The position numbers were made by a program, and so were the translations under genes. Positions 1 through 6,052 of a stretch of 12,356 bases of DNA are shown in pieces. The DNA is from Ruminococcaceae bacterium UBA7030 (GTDB taxonomy: Bacteria; Bacillota; Clostridia; Oscillospirales; Acutalibacteraceae), in the NCBI GenBank assembly GCA_002494125.1, contig DLBD01000042.1:1-12356 (forward strand), read 5' to 3'. The first letter of the stretch is position 1; each line of letters begins with the position of its first letter. Below the pieces are notes generated by a model that did no database searches, was not told the origin of the DNA, and saw nothing but the letters and a program-made list of their open reading frames with translations.

Positions 1-1184
1 GCCTTGAACTTCTTTCCGTTCGGGATACCGCCGCCGATATCATAGATGATTTCGCGAAGGGTTGTACCCATAGGAATTTCAACAAGTCCCGTGTGCTTAA
101 TCTTACCGCCGAGAGCAAATACCTTTGTGCCCTTTGACTTCTCAGTGCCCATTGATGCAAACCAGTCTGCACCCTTAAGGATAATCTGAGGAACGTTTGC
201 AAAGGTTTCAACGTTGTTCTCAACAGTCGGTGAATTATAAAGTCCCTTAACTGCAGGGAAAGGAGGTCTCGGACGAGGCTCGCCTCTGTTACCCTCAATA
301 GAGGTCATAAGAGCAGTTTCCTCACCGCAGACGAATGCACCTGCGCCAAGTCTGATTTCAAGGTCAAAATCAAAACCTGAATTAAAGATGTTTTTACCTA
401 AAAGCTCATATTCGCGAGCCTGATTTATAGCTGTCTGTAAACGGTAAACTGCGATAGGATACTCGGCACGAACATAAACGTAACCCTTTGTTGCGCCAAC
501 TGCATAACCGCAGATTGCCATAGCCTCAATGATACAATGCGGGTCACCCTCAAGAACCGAACGGTCCATAAATGCACCCGGGTCGCCTTCATCGGCATTA
601 CATACAACATATTTCTGGGGTGCCTTGTTAGGAGCACAAAGCGACCACTTGAAGCCGGTCGGGAAGCCGCCGCCGCCACGACCGCGAAGTCCTGAATCGG
701 ATACGCACTTGATAACATCCTCGGGAGTCATCTCTGTAAGCACCTTTGCAAGTGCTGCGTAACCGTCAACAGCAATATACTCGTCAATATTTTCAGGGTC
801 GATAACACCGCAGTTACGAAGAGCAACACGGTGCTGTGACTTGTAGAAGTCAGTATCGTTTAATGATACGCCGTTTGTGAGTTCCTCAGCAGGCTTACTT
901 GTTTCATCATAAACAAGACGCTCAACAACTCTGCCCTTAAGAAGATGCTCTGTAACAATTTCTTCAACATCCTCAGCCTTTACGCTGCTGTAAAATGTGC
1001 CGTCAGGATAGATGATAACAATCGGGCCAAGTGCACAAAGACCAAAGCAGCCTGTCTGAACAAGCTTTACCTCGTCGGTAAGTCCGTTTGCATCAATCTG
1101 CTCTCTGAATGCCTTTTGAATTGCCTTACTGCCTGAAGAGGTACAGCCTGTACCGCCACAGATAAGTACTTGTGAACGAATCAT
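1..1184 (-). CDS. hydB: NuoF/HydB-like flavoprotein subunit of an NAD-linked [FeFe] hydrogenase, 3' end cut by window
   Basis: Diaphorase-type subunit that would pass electrons between NAD(H) and the hydrogenase or ferredoxin through FMN and Fe-S clusters, in the cytoplasm. About 394 codons are present. Residues 1-90 form a thioredoxin-like [2Fe-2S] domain with Cys9, Cys14, Cys46 and Cys50 (CGGTGC and TGCFGLC). This N-terminal extension is typical of HydB-type rather than plain complex I NuoF proteins. Next come the FMN/NADH-binding signatures of the 51-kDa family: GLRGRGGGGFPTGFKW, NADEGDPGAFMDR and CGEETALMTSIEGNRGEPRP. The window edge cuts the following SLBB-like region, so the usual C-terminal 4Fe-4S domains lie outside. 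The start at 1184 has a TGGAGGT ribosome site 6 bases upstream. It lies 14 bases after the ferredoxin gene and is surely co-transcribed. A NADP-linked or formate dehydrogenase partner is possible, but HydB fits the context best. Confidence 0.93.
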   Translation of the reverse strand, partial: MIRSQVLICGGTGCTSSGSKAIQKAFREQIDANGLTDEVKLVQTGCFGLCALGPIVIIYPDGTFYSSVKAEDVEEIVTEHLLKGRVVERLVYDETSKPAEELTNGVSLNDTDFYKSQHRVALRNCGVIDPENIDEYIAVDGYAALAKVLTEMTPEDVIKCVSDSGLRGRGGGGFPTGFKWSLCAPNKAPQKYVVCNADEGDPGAFMDRSVLEGDPHCIIEAMAICGYAVGATKGYVYVRAEYPIAVYRLQTAINQAREYELLGKNIFNSGFDFDLEIRLGAGAFVCGEETALMTSIEGNRGEPRPRPPFPAVKGLYNSPTVENNVETFANVPQIILKGADWFASMGTEKSKGTKVFALGGKIKHTGLVEIPMGTTLREIIYDIGGGIPNGKKFK

Positions 1185-1198
1185 AACTTTACCTCCAT

Positions 1199-1570
1199 TT
1201 AGATTTTGTCGTTTTTAATAGTGTAGTCAGCGATAACCTCGCCGCCTTTGATGTGCTTTTCAACAACCTCTTTTGCCTTTTCGGCTGTCATTTTAACATA
1301 GGTAACCTTGTCCTTACCTGACTCAAACACCTCAACAACCGGCTCAAACTGACAGATACCGATACAGCCCGTCTGGGAAACTGTAACCTTGTCAGAAAGC
1401 CCCTGTTTGTTGACCTCCTCAACGAAGGCGTTGAGAACGGGACGCGCACCTGCAGCTATACCGCAGGTAGCCATACCTACAACAATGCGGATGTCGTTAG
1501 CACCCTCTCTAAGGACAACCTTATCCTTCATCTTGTCCTTAATTGCCTGCAATTCAGCTAATGATTTCAT
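1199..1570 (-). CDS. Small thioredoxin-like [2Fe-2S] ferredoxin of the hydrogenase operon
   Basis: A 123-residue protein of the (2Fe-2S) ferredoxin-domain family seen beside NuoE/NuoF-like hydrogenase subunits. It probably carries electrons within or near the complex. The second half of the cluster motif is clear: QTGCIGIC with Cys69 and Cys73, followed by FEPVV as in HydC and HydB. The first half is VGMATCGIAAGA, which supplies only Cys36. The position that is the second Cys of the CxxxxC pair in the neighbouring HydB and HydC proteins is Gly41, and the protein has just three cysteines in all. I believe CGIAAGA is common in clostridial members, so this looks like a family trait rather than a local mutation. 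The start at 1570 follows a GGAAGGAAAGAGG ribosome site. The gene lies 36 bases after the GHKL gene and 14 before hydB. Confidence 0.88.
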   Translation of the reverse strand: MKSLAELQAIKDKMKDKVVLREGANDIRIVVGMATCGIAAGARPVLNAFVEEVNKQGLSDKVTVSQTGCIGICQFEPVVEVFESGKDKVTYVKMTAEKAKEVVEKHIKGGEVIADYTIKNDKI

Positions 1571-1606
1571 AAGCCTCTTTCCTTCCTGTTCCTTTATATT
1601 AATTTA

Positions 1607-2158
1607 TTAATTAAAACCTTGATATTGCTCGCGCAGATATTCATCAGTCCATTTAATAACCTCAAAGCTGTTCAGCGGCACATCGCCAAGCACCTCACGA
1701 AGCTGGCGTGTATCAACCGACGCCTCACCCTTTTCAGTCGTGTGACAGAAAAGAAAGTCAGTATCGGGATGTCCCTGAATCAGCGTGGTGATTGTCGAAA
1801 CGACATCACCAAGCGGTGTAAAATCAATATGATTTTTATTAAATACGGCTGTCACGACTGTGCCGTGAGAATCGGGATGCTCCTGCTCCGTTTTCGAAGA
1901 AACGGTAAACTCTCCGCCCGTCTGTTCGCAGGCAAGCTTGAGAAGCGGAACACCGAGTCCGACCTTTCTTGTCGTTCGGGTGGTATAAAACGGGTCAACA
2001 ACAGCCTTAACTGTTTCCTCGTCCATACCGCAGCCGTCATCTTTTATTGTAAGAGTAAAGGTGTCGCCCACCTCGTCAATTAAAATCTCTGTTAACGTCG
2101 CACCCGCTTTGACGGAGTTTTCAGCGACATCGAGTATATTAAGTGAAAGCTCTTTCAT
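1607..2158 (-). CDS. GHKL-family ATP-binding protein (histidine-kinase-like ATPase domain only)
   Basis: A 183-residue protein whose first ~110 residues are a GHKL ATPase fold: N-box DVAENSVKAGA (Asn14), G1 box KDDGCGM (Asp41, Gly42, Gly44) and a G2-like VGLGVPLLK (residues 66-74). There is no upstream dimerisation/phosphoacceptor helix, no membrane segment and no sensor domain, so it cannot be a complete two-component kinase. It could phosphorylate a partner, or act as an ATP-gated regulator as anti-sigma-type ATPases do. The C-terminal ~70 residues (from about NHIDFTPLGD) match no domain I can name. It lies 4 bases downstream of the PHP gene, and an AAGGCAG ribosome site precedes the start at 2158. 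ATP-binding proteins of this type are known neighbours of clostridial NuoE/NuoF/HydA clusters, but their role is not established. Confidence 0.85.
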   Translation of the reverse strand: MKELSLNILDVAENSVKAGATLTEILIDEVGDTFTLTIKDDGCGMDEETVKAVVDPFYTTRTTRKVGLGVPLLKLACEQTGGEFTVSSKTEQEHPDSHGTVVTAVFNKNHIDFTPLGDVVSTITTLIQGHPDTDFLFCHTTEKGEASVDTRQLREVLGDVPLNSFEVIKWTDEYLREQYQGFN

Positions 2159-2162
2159 ATAA

Positions 2163-2891
2163 TTACTGCCTTAACAGTTCAAATAGTTTTTTTCTTACCA
2201 GAGAAGCGCTATACGGTTCATCGTCAAGCTCAAAATAGTTTTCCTTATCCCTCATATCGGTAAGATAGTGGGCGTCAGAGCTTACGATAATTCTTTTATC
2301 CTCAAGCGAATAATTCTTTACATACTCGTCAATCTTCTCACGTCTGTTAATCTCAACGTTTCTGAAAAACGGTGTTGACGGAAACGTACCCAAAACGGCA
2401 ATTATTCCGTTTGACTGACGATCGATATGAGCGGGATAGCACACGCCCCCGAAGCTCTCAACCATTTCGGGAACCTGCTCAACCGAAATATCGGTAGCAT
2501 TTGAAAGGAAATGCTCCTCAACTCCGATTAGATTGTCCTCGCCGTCAAGAATTAACTGGTTGCCGAAAATATCGGTCCTGTTTTTAATGAGCATTCTGTG
2601 TGACTGAAGCGCTTCGTCAAATGCCATAGCATTTTCCAGTTCTTCAAAAAGGCACACAACGTGAATATCTTCGGCTGTTGTAAGCTCCATTCCTGCAATA
2701 GGGATTATACCGTATCGCTTACACGCCTCATAAAATGCGGGACAGTTTTTACATGTGTTGTGGTCAGTCAGCGCCACAATGTTAAGTCCGCAAAGCGTAG
2801 CCATACCCGCAATATTGTTCGGCGTGTTGTCGTCATCAGCACACGGTGACAAACACGAATGAATATGAAAGTCGTAGTAATACCTGTTCAT
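2163..2891 (-). CDS. PHP-domain metal-dependent phosphoesterase, cysteine-rich
   Basis: A 242-residue PHP-superfamily protein of the TrpH/YciV-like type, probably a cytoplasmic phosphoesterase with a di- or trinuclear metal site. The metal motifs are present in order: FHIH (His9, His11), LTDH (Asp43, His44), MELTT (Glu69), His77, PAH (His155) and SSDAH (Asp206, His208). The real substrate is unknown; nucleotides or nucleic acid ends are typical for the superfamily. Cysteines lie unusually close to the metal motifs: Cys13 and Cys17 just after HIH, Cys47 and Cys50 just after TDH, plus Cys34, Cys57, Cys80 and Cys151. These could bind a cluster or act as redox switches (inference). The start codon overlaps the stop of the preceding DRTGG gene by one base (TGATG), implying coupled translation. 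Confidence 0.88.
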   Translation of the reverse strand: MNRYYYDFHIHSCLSPCADDDNTPNNIAGMATLCGLNIVALTDHNTCKNCPAFYEACKRYGIIPIAGMELTTAEDIHVVCLFEELENAMAFDEALQSHRMLIKNRTDIFGNQLILDGEDNLIGVEEHFLSNATDISVEQVPEMVESFGGVCYPAHIDRQSNGIIAVLGTFPSTPFFRNVEINRREKIDEYVKNYSLEDKRIIVSSDAHYLTDMRDKENYFELDDEPYSASLVRKKLFELLRQ

Positions 2892-3217
2892 CAGACCTTA
2901 CCGAAAAGCTTTTGTGCAGCCTCATATGCAGGAAGCTCGGTTGACAAAATATTCACTCCCTTTTGCTCGGCAGTATTTCTTATTTCATCATCGAGCTTAA
3001 CCCCTTCTGCAAGAATTACGCACGAGACATCTGACAGTGAAGCCACAGCGATAACATTTATGTTTGACATAATAGTTATCCACGCATTATCCTCATTTGC
3101 TCTGCCCATAACCCAGCTAAGCAAGTCGCCGATATAAGCGCCTTTTACCTCCCTGCAGTCGTCGGGCATACATACGATTTCAAAACCACATTCGCCGCAA
3201 AGCTCTTTTACTGTCAT
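2891..3217 (-). CDS. DRTGG-domain protein 1
   Basis: A 108-residue soluble protein of the DRTGG-domain type, the small domain also found near the N-terminus of some phosphotransacetylases and next to CBS domains. The region around GAYIGDLLSWVMG (residues 26-38), a central stretch of hydrophobic strands and the late ILSTELPAYEAAQKLF match that family. No catalytic motif is visible, so a ligand-binding or regulatory role is likely, with the ligand unknown. The N-terminus is rich in cysteine (Cys7, Cys10, Cys16, Cys21, the first two as CGEC), which is unusual for the domain and could matter for redox sensing. Its start overlaps the HydS-like gene by 4 bases (ATGA) and its stop overlaps the PHP start by one, so the three are translationally coupled. 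Confidence 0.8.
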   Translation of the reverse strand: MTVKELCGECGFEIVCMPDDCREVKGAYIGDLLSWVMGRANEDNAWITIMSNINVIAVASLSDVSCVILAEGVKLDDEIRNTAEQKGVNILSTELPAYEAAQKLFGKV

Positions 3218-4467
3218 ATCTCTTCCTCACTCCTGTTCATAAGAGGACAGCCGTCTCTGATAGTTTTCTTTCTGATTATATCCTCCGCAAAGGCACGACA
3301 ACTCGGTGCACCGCATGCGCCGCAGTCGATACCCGGAAGAGTTTCCTTTAACTCCTGAATTTCTGCCATCATACGCATAGATTCGACAATGCTGTCTGAA
3401 AGGCGGGTGATAGGATGATATTCGGGAAGCTCATTGAAGAAATAGCCTTCGGGAATATAGCCGTCATTAGTATCGACAATATTCTGCGACACGGGAAGAT
3501 AGTGCCTTAAAGACTGAAGACGAGCTTTTGCCACAAAGGGATTCTCCATTGCCATTACGCCGCCGACACAGCCGCCGGGGCAAGCATTGAGCTCTATAAA
3601 TTCAAGCTGAGGTATATTGCCGTTTTCTATCTGGTCAAGGACACGGATAACATTCTCAATACCGTCAGCCGCAAGATAGTTTTCATTGAATATGGCAGAG
3701 GACTCGCCGCCTGAGCTCGCCCAGCCAATTCCTATAATACCTGACTCACAAAGCGATTTTATATCGTTGTCGTGTGACATCTCGCCGATAAGACGGAAGT
3801 ACACATCGCTTATTGAAACAACCTCATCAACATAGCTTTTGTAGTCGGCGAAACCGTTTCTGACATAGCTTACCTTGCCCGGACACGGAGAAATAAAGCA
3901 GGTGCCGATCTCCTCGTCCTTGAGCTCAGGGTGCTGCTTTTTAGCTCTTTCCTTTGCAAGCCTTGCAGCAATCTCCATAGGAGGAAGCATATGTAATATA
4001 TTTTCGCTAAGCGACGGAAAACGAAGCCCGATAAGCCTTACAATAACAGGACACGCGGAGCTGATAACAGGCTTTTTAATGCCGGGCGTTTTAAGATACA
4101 TTCTTGTATAAGCCGAAACAAACTCAGCTGCCTTTGAAACCTCATACACATCGTCAAATCCGATTCTAAGAAGTCCGTCAAGAATATAATCAACATCATC
4201 AAGATTGTCAAACTGGCCATAAAGCGTTGGCGCAGGAAGAGCAATCTTATACTTAAATCTCTCCATATTTTCGAGCTTGCTGCTCACCGCCTTTTTGGCT
4301 TGGTGCGGACAAACTCTTATGCATTCGCCGCAGTCGATACATCTTGTATCGTTAATCACTGCATGCCCTGTGATGCGAATAGCCTCCGTCGGACAATGCT
4401 TCAGGCAGGTTGTACAGCCCGTGCATTTTTCACTGTCAAGCAAAACGGAATGTTCGTAATTATGCAT
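3214..4467 (-). CDS. Sensory-type [FeFe]-hydrogenase-domain protein (HydS-like) with 4Fe-4S domains at both ends
   Basis: A 417-residue Fe-S protein. Residues 15-25 and 43-53 each supply a CxxCxxCxxxCP 4Fe-4S motif. Residues ~70-320 are a [FeFe]-hydrogenase large-subunit domain with all four H-cluster cysteines: Cys139 (SSACP), Cys195 (SPCPGK), Cys296 and Cys300 (ACPGGC). Lys198 matches the conserved lysine that holds the diiron site. Compared with catalytic enzymes, the proton-relay Cys of TSCCP is Ala138, and the methionines of MPC and MAC are Ser193 and Asn294. Such changes are known from putative sensory (group C/D) hydrogenases. Residues 382-408 form another 4Fe-4S domain (Cys382, Cys385, Cys390, Cys407; CGACGAPSC) like that of RnfB. 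No PAS, kinase or phosphatase domain is fused, so signalling probably uses the neighbouring ATPases. It starts 13 bases after the RsbT-like gene, and its ribosome site is weak. Confidence 0.9.
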   Translation of the reverse strand: MHNYEHSVLLDSEKCTGCTTCLKHCPTEAIRITGHAVINDTRCIDCGECIRVCPHQAKKAVSSKLENMERFKYKIALPAPTLYGQFDNLDDVDYILDGLLRIGFDDVYEVSKAAEFVSAYTRMYLKTPGIKKPVISSACPVIVRLIGLRFPSLSENILHMLPPMEIAARLAKERAKKQHPELKDEEIGTCFISPCPGKVSYVRNGFADYKSYVDEVVSISDVYFRLIGEMSHDNDIKSLCESGIIGIGWASSGGESSAIFNENYLAADGIENVIRVLDQIENGNIPQLEFIELNACPGGCVGGVMAMENPFVAKARLQSLRHYLPVSQNIVDTNDGYIPEGYFFNELPEYHPITRLSDSIVESMRMMAEIQELKETLPGIDCGACGAPSCRAFAEDIIRKKTIRDGCPLMNRSEEEI

Positions 4468-4480
4468 ATTATCACATCAT

Positions 4481-4906
4481 TTATTGAATATTAACCCTCA
4501 TGGTTACAGTTGTACCGACACCGACAGTTGAATCAATATTCATATAGTCGGTGTATCTTTTCATATTAGGTAAGCCCATACCCGCGCCGAAGCCGAGTGA
4601 ACGGGTTGTGTCAGAGGCGGTTGAAAAGCCCTCCTGCATTGCCTGCTCGACATTCTTTATGCCGGGGCCTTTATCAGCAAGTACCATTTCAATATACTCT
4701 TCGCACACCTTTACGTCGACATCTCCGCCGTTAGCGTGGATTACCATATTTATCTCGCCCTCATACATTGCGATTGAAACACGTCGTATGATTTCTGCGG
4801 GGAGACCTAATTGCCGTAATATTTTTTTGATTTGCACAGAAGCCTGACCGGCAGAGGTGAAGTCCTCGCCGTCAATGTCAAAATGGAAAACTAATTCTTC
4901 GCTCAC
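4481..4906 (-). CDS. RsbT/RsbW-like serine-kinase ATPase (anti-sigma regulatory type)
   Basis: A 141-residue stand-alone GHKL ATPase of the RsbW/RsbT/SpoIIAB type, which bind ATP and phosphorylate or sequester partner proteins in the cytoplasm. Visible motifs are the N-box MYEGEINMVIHANGG (residues 48-61, Glu49 and Asn53), LADKGPGI (Asp78, Gly80, Gly82) and GFGAGMGLPNMKR (residues 105-117). The glycine-rich GFGAGMGL box resembles RsbT-like switch kinases more than SpoIIAB. No STAS-domain partner or sigma factor is encoded in the window, so the target is unknown; the HydS-like and DRTGG proteins next to it are the obvious candidates (inference). It overlaps the upstream DRTGG gene by 4 bases (ATGA), implying coupled synthesis. 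Confidence 0.86.
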   Translation of the reverse strand: MSEELVFHFDIDGEDFTSAGQASVQIKKILRQLGLPAEIIRRVSIAMYEGEINMVIHANGGDVDVKVCEEYIEMVLADKGPGIKNVEQAMQEGFSTASDTTRSLGFGAGMGLPNMKRYTDYMNIDSTVGVGTTVTMRVNIQ

Positions 4907-5256
4907 GCTTTAATCCTGTTTCCGGCAAGTCCGTTTGAATAAAGAAGACCGCAAGCCTCATAAAGTCTTTTGTCGCATTGCATAACAACTATACCGCTGT
5001 CCTTTGCAAGCTCAAGCATTTCGGGCGAAGGCTCCTTTGAACGAACAAAAACTATACAAACCATATCCATCATTACGGCAGTGCGGATAACCTGTGGGTT
5101 TACAAGACCTGTCAAGAGAACAGCCTGGTCCTTGACATAAGCGAGAACATCGCTCATAAGGTCACATCCGCAGGCGGAATAAACATGACGGTCTAAATTT
5201 TCTTCACAGCAAAGCACCTTTGCGTCAAGGAGCTGCTGCATCTGACTGATTTTCAT
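4903..5256 (-). CDS. DRTGG-domain protein 2
   Basis: A 117-residue soluble protein, paralogous in type to the DRTGG protein at 2891-3217 and probably a ligand-binding regulator. The family pattern is visible as ACGCDLMSDVLAYVKDQAVL (residues 28-47), then TGLVNPQVIRTAVMMDMVCIVFVR and the ending RLYEACGLLYSNGL. Like its paralogue it has N-terminal cysteines (Cys16, Cys17, Cys29, Cys31) not expected in a generic DRTGG domain. An AAGGAA ribosome site precedes the start at 5256, and the gene begins 24 bases after the HydC-like gene. The two DRTGG proteins flank the RsbT-like and HydS-like genes, suggesting one complex or two sensors feeding one pathway. The ligand is unknown. Confidence 0.8.
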   Translation of the reverse strand: MKISQMQQLLDAKVLCCEENLDRHVYSACGCDLMSDVLAYVKDQAVLLTGLVNPQVIRTAVMMDMVCIVFVRSKEPSPEMLELAKDSGIVVMQCDKRLYEACGLLYSNGLAGNRIKA

Positions 5257-5280
5257 ATCAAAAATTCCTTATAATCAAAA

Positions 5281-5781
5281 TTAAGCGTTCTGATATTTAG
5301 CAAGTATTCCCGGAATATCGTCGGGTGTAAGCTTGCCGTAAACCTCTTCGTTGACGGTGAGCACGGGACCAAGTCCGCAGGCACCGATACATCTGCAAGC
5401 CTCGATAGAGAATTTGCCGTCATCAGTGCACTCATCAACACCGATGCCAAGCTTTTCCTGAAGTGCGTCAAGAAGAGTCTGTGAGCCTTTAACGTAGCAG
5501 GCTGTTCCCATGCAGACAGAGATGTTGTATTCACCCTTAGGTGAAAGCGCAAACTGTGCATAGAAGGTTGCAACGCCGAAGACCTTTTCAAGAGGAACAT
5601 CCATTCCCTCTGCAATCATCTGCTGAACCTCCATGGGAAGATAACCATACACATCCTGTGCCTTTTGCATAACCGCCATAAGAAGACTCTTGTCATGCTT
5701 GTGCTCGTCAATAATCTTCATAAGCTGTGCTTCCTGTTCAGGTGTGCCGTTAAAAGGAATTTTGCTAACTTTCTTTTTCAT
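5281..5781 (-). CDS. hydC: NuoE/HydC-like [2Fe-2S] subunit of the NAD-linked hydrogenase
   Basis: A 166-residue 24-kDa-subunit-family protein that carries one [2Fe-2S] cluster and works with HydB in electron transfer between NADH and the hydrogenase. The cluster ligands are Cys90 and Cys95 (VCMGTACYVKGS), Cys131 and Cys135 (CIGACGLGP). The preceding helical part has the family signature VYGYLP and VFGVATFYAQF (residues 67-77). Length is normal for the family. It is the first gene of the operon. The start at 5781 has a GGAAGGAG ribosome site and lies about 68 bases below the predicted transcription start. Membership of a bifurcating hydrogenase rather than complex I is inferred from the lack of any membrane nuo gene and the presence of HydB-type and HydS-like neighbours. 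Confidence 0.92.
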   Translation of the reverse strand: MKKKVSKIPFNGTPEQEAQLMKIIDEHKHDKSLLMAVMQKAQDVYGYLPMEVQQMIAEGMDVPLEKVFGVATFYAQFALSPKGEYNISVCMGTACYVKGSQTLLDALQEKLGIGVDECTDDGKFSIEACRCIGACGLGPVLTVNEEVYGKLTPDDIPGILAKYQNA

Positions 5782-5825
5782 AAGTTTACTCCTTCCTAAA
5801 AAAATATCACATTAAAAAATCAACA

Positions 5826-5843
5826 TCGTTAAAAAGATAACAA
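5826..5843. promoter_or_regulatory. Rex-like operator in the hydrogenase operon leader
   Basis: On the plus strand the site reads TCGTTAAAAAGATAACAA. It matches the Rex consensus TTGTTAANNNNTTAACAA at 12 of 14 defined positions. Rex is the NADH/NAD+-sensing repressor of fermentation genes in Firmicutes. The site falls at about +6 to +24 of the predicted transcript, a position suited to repression. A perfect 7-base inverted repeat in the other orientation, ATAACAA and TTGTTAT (5837-5843 and 5851-5857), overlaps it. Rex control is inferred from sequence alone. Confidence 0.6.
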
Positions 5844-5855
5844 TGTCCATTTGTT

Positions 5856-5883
5856 ATAATATCATAAAAAAATATATTTGCAA
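5856..5883 (-). promoter_or_regulatory. Sigma-A-like promoter of the hydrogenase operon
   Basis: On the minus strand there is TTGCAA, a 16-base spacer and TATTAT, preceded by a long A/T-rich tract (5884-5930) that could act as an UP element. Predicted transcription start is near 5849, giving a leader of about 68 bases before the HydC start at 5781. Confidence 0.6.
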
Positions 5884-5956
5884 AGCCTTTTTTATATTTT
5901 TATATATTTTATATAAATTTATATATTATTTATTGCCGTTTTAGACAATTTATGTC

Positions 5957-6043
5957 AAAAAACGGACATCTTTAAGCGGGGTGTGGTAACGAAAGATAGG
6001 TTTTACTTCGTTATCTCACCCCGCCTTTTGAATGTCCGGTTTT
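5957..6043 (-). terminator. Nested hairpin terminator after the MBL/cell-wall-binding gene
   Basis: Three stacked arms are visible: an outer 7-bp pair (CGGACAT 5963-5969 with 6032-6038), a middle 8-bp GC-rich pair (GCGGGGTG 5976-5983 with CACCCCGC 6017-6024), and an inner 9-pair stem including one G-U (5985-5993 with 6007-6015) closed by a 13-base loop. On the minus strand the structure runs straight into six Ts (5962-5957), as in an intrinsic terminator. It lies 10 bases past the stop of the gene ending at 6053 and shields the hydrogenase operon from read-through. Confidence 0.8.
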
Positions 6044-6052
6044 GATTTTGTA

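Noticed and set aside
425..718. 97-codon minus-strand frame within the HydB-like gene
   Set aside because: It lies in another frame of a gene with unmistakable NuoF motifs and has no ribosome site or family pattern.
1607..2158. Complete two-component sensor kinase
   Set aside because: Only the ATPase domain is present; no phosphoacceptor helix, sensor, membrane segment or response regulator is nearby.
5253..5615. 120-codon minus-strand frame overlapping the HydC-like gene
   Set aside because: It is out of frame with a well-conserved [2Fe-2S] subunit, and its translation shows no domain.
5910..5925. 16-bp A/T palindrome (TATATAAATTTATATA)
   Set aside because: It sits in a pure A/T tract where such palindromes are expected by chance; more likely part of an UP element.
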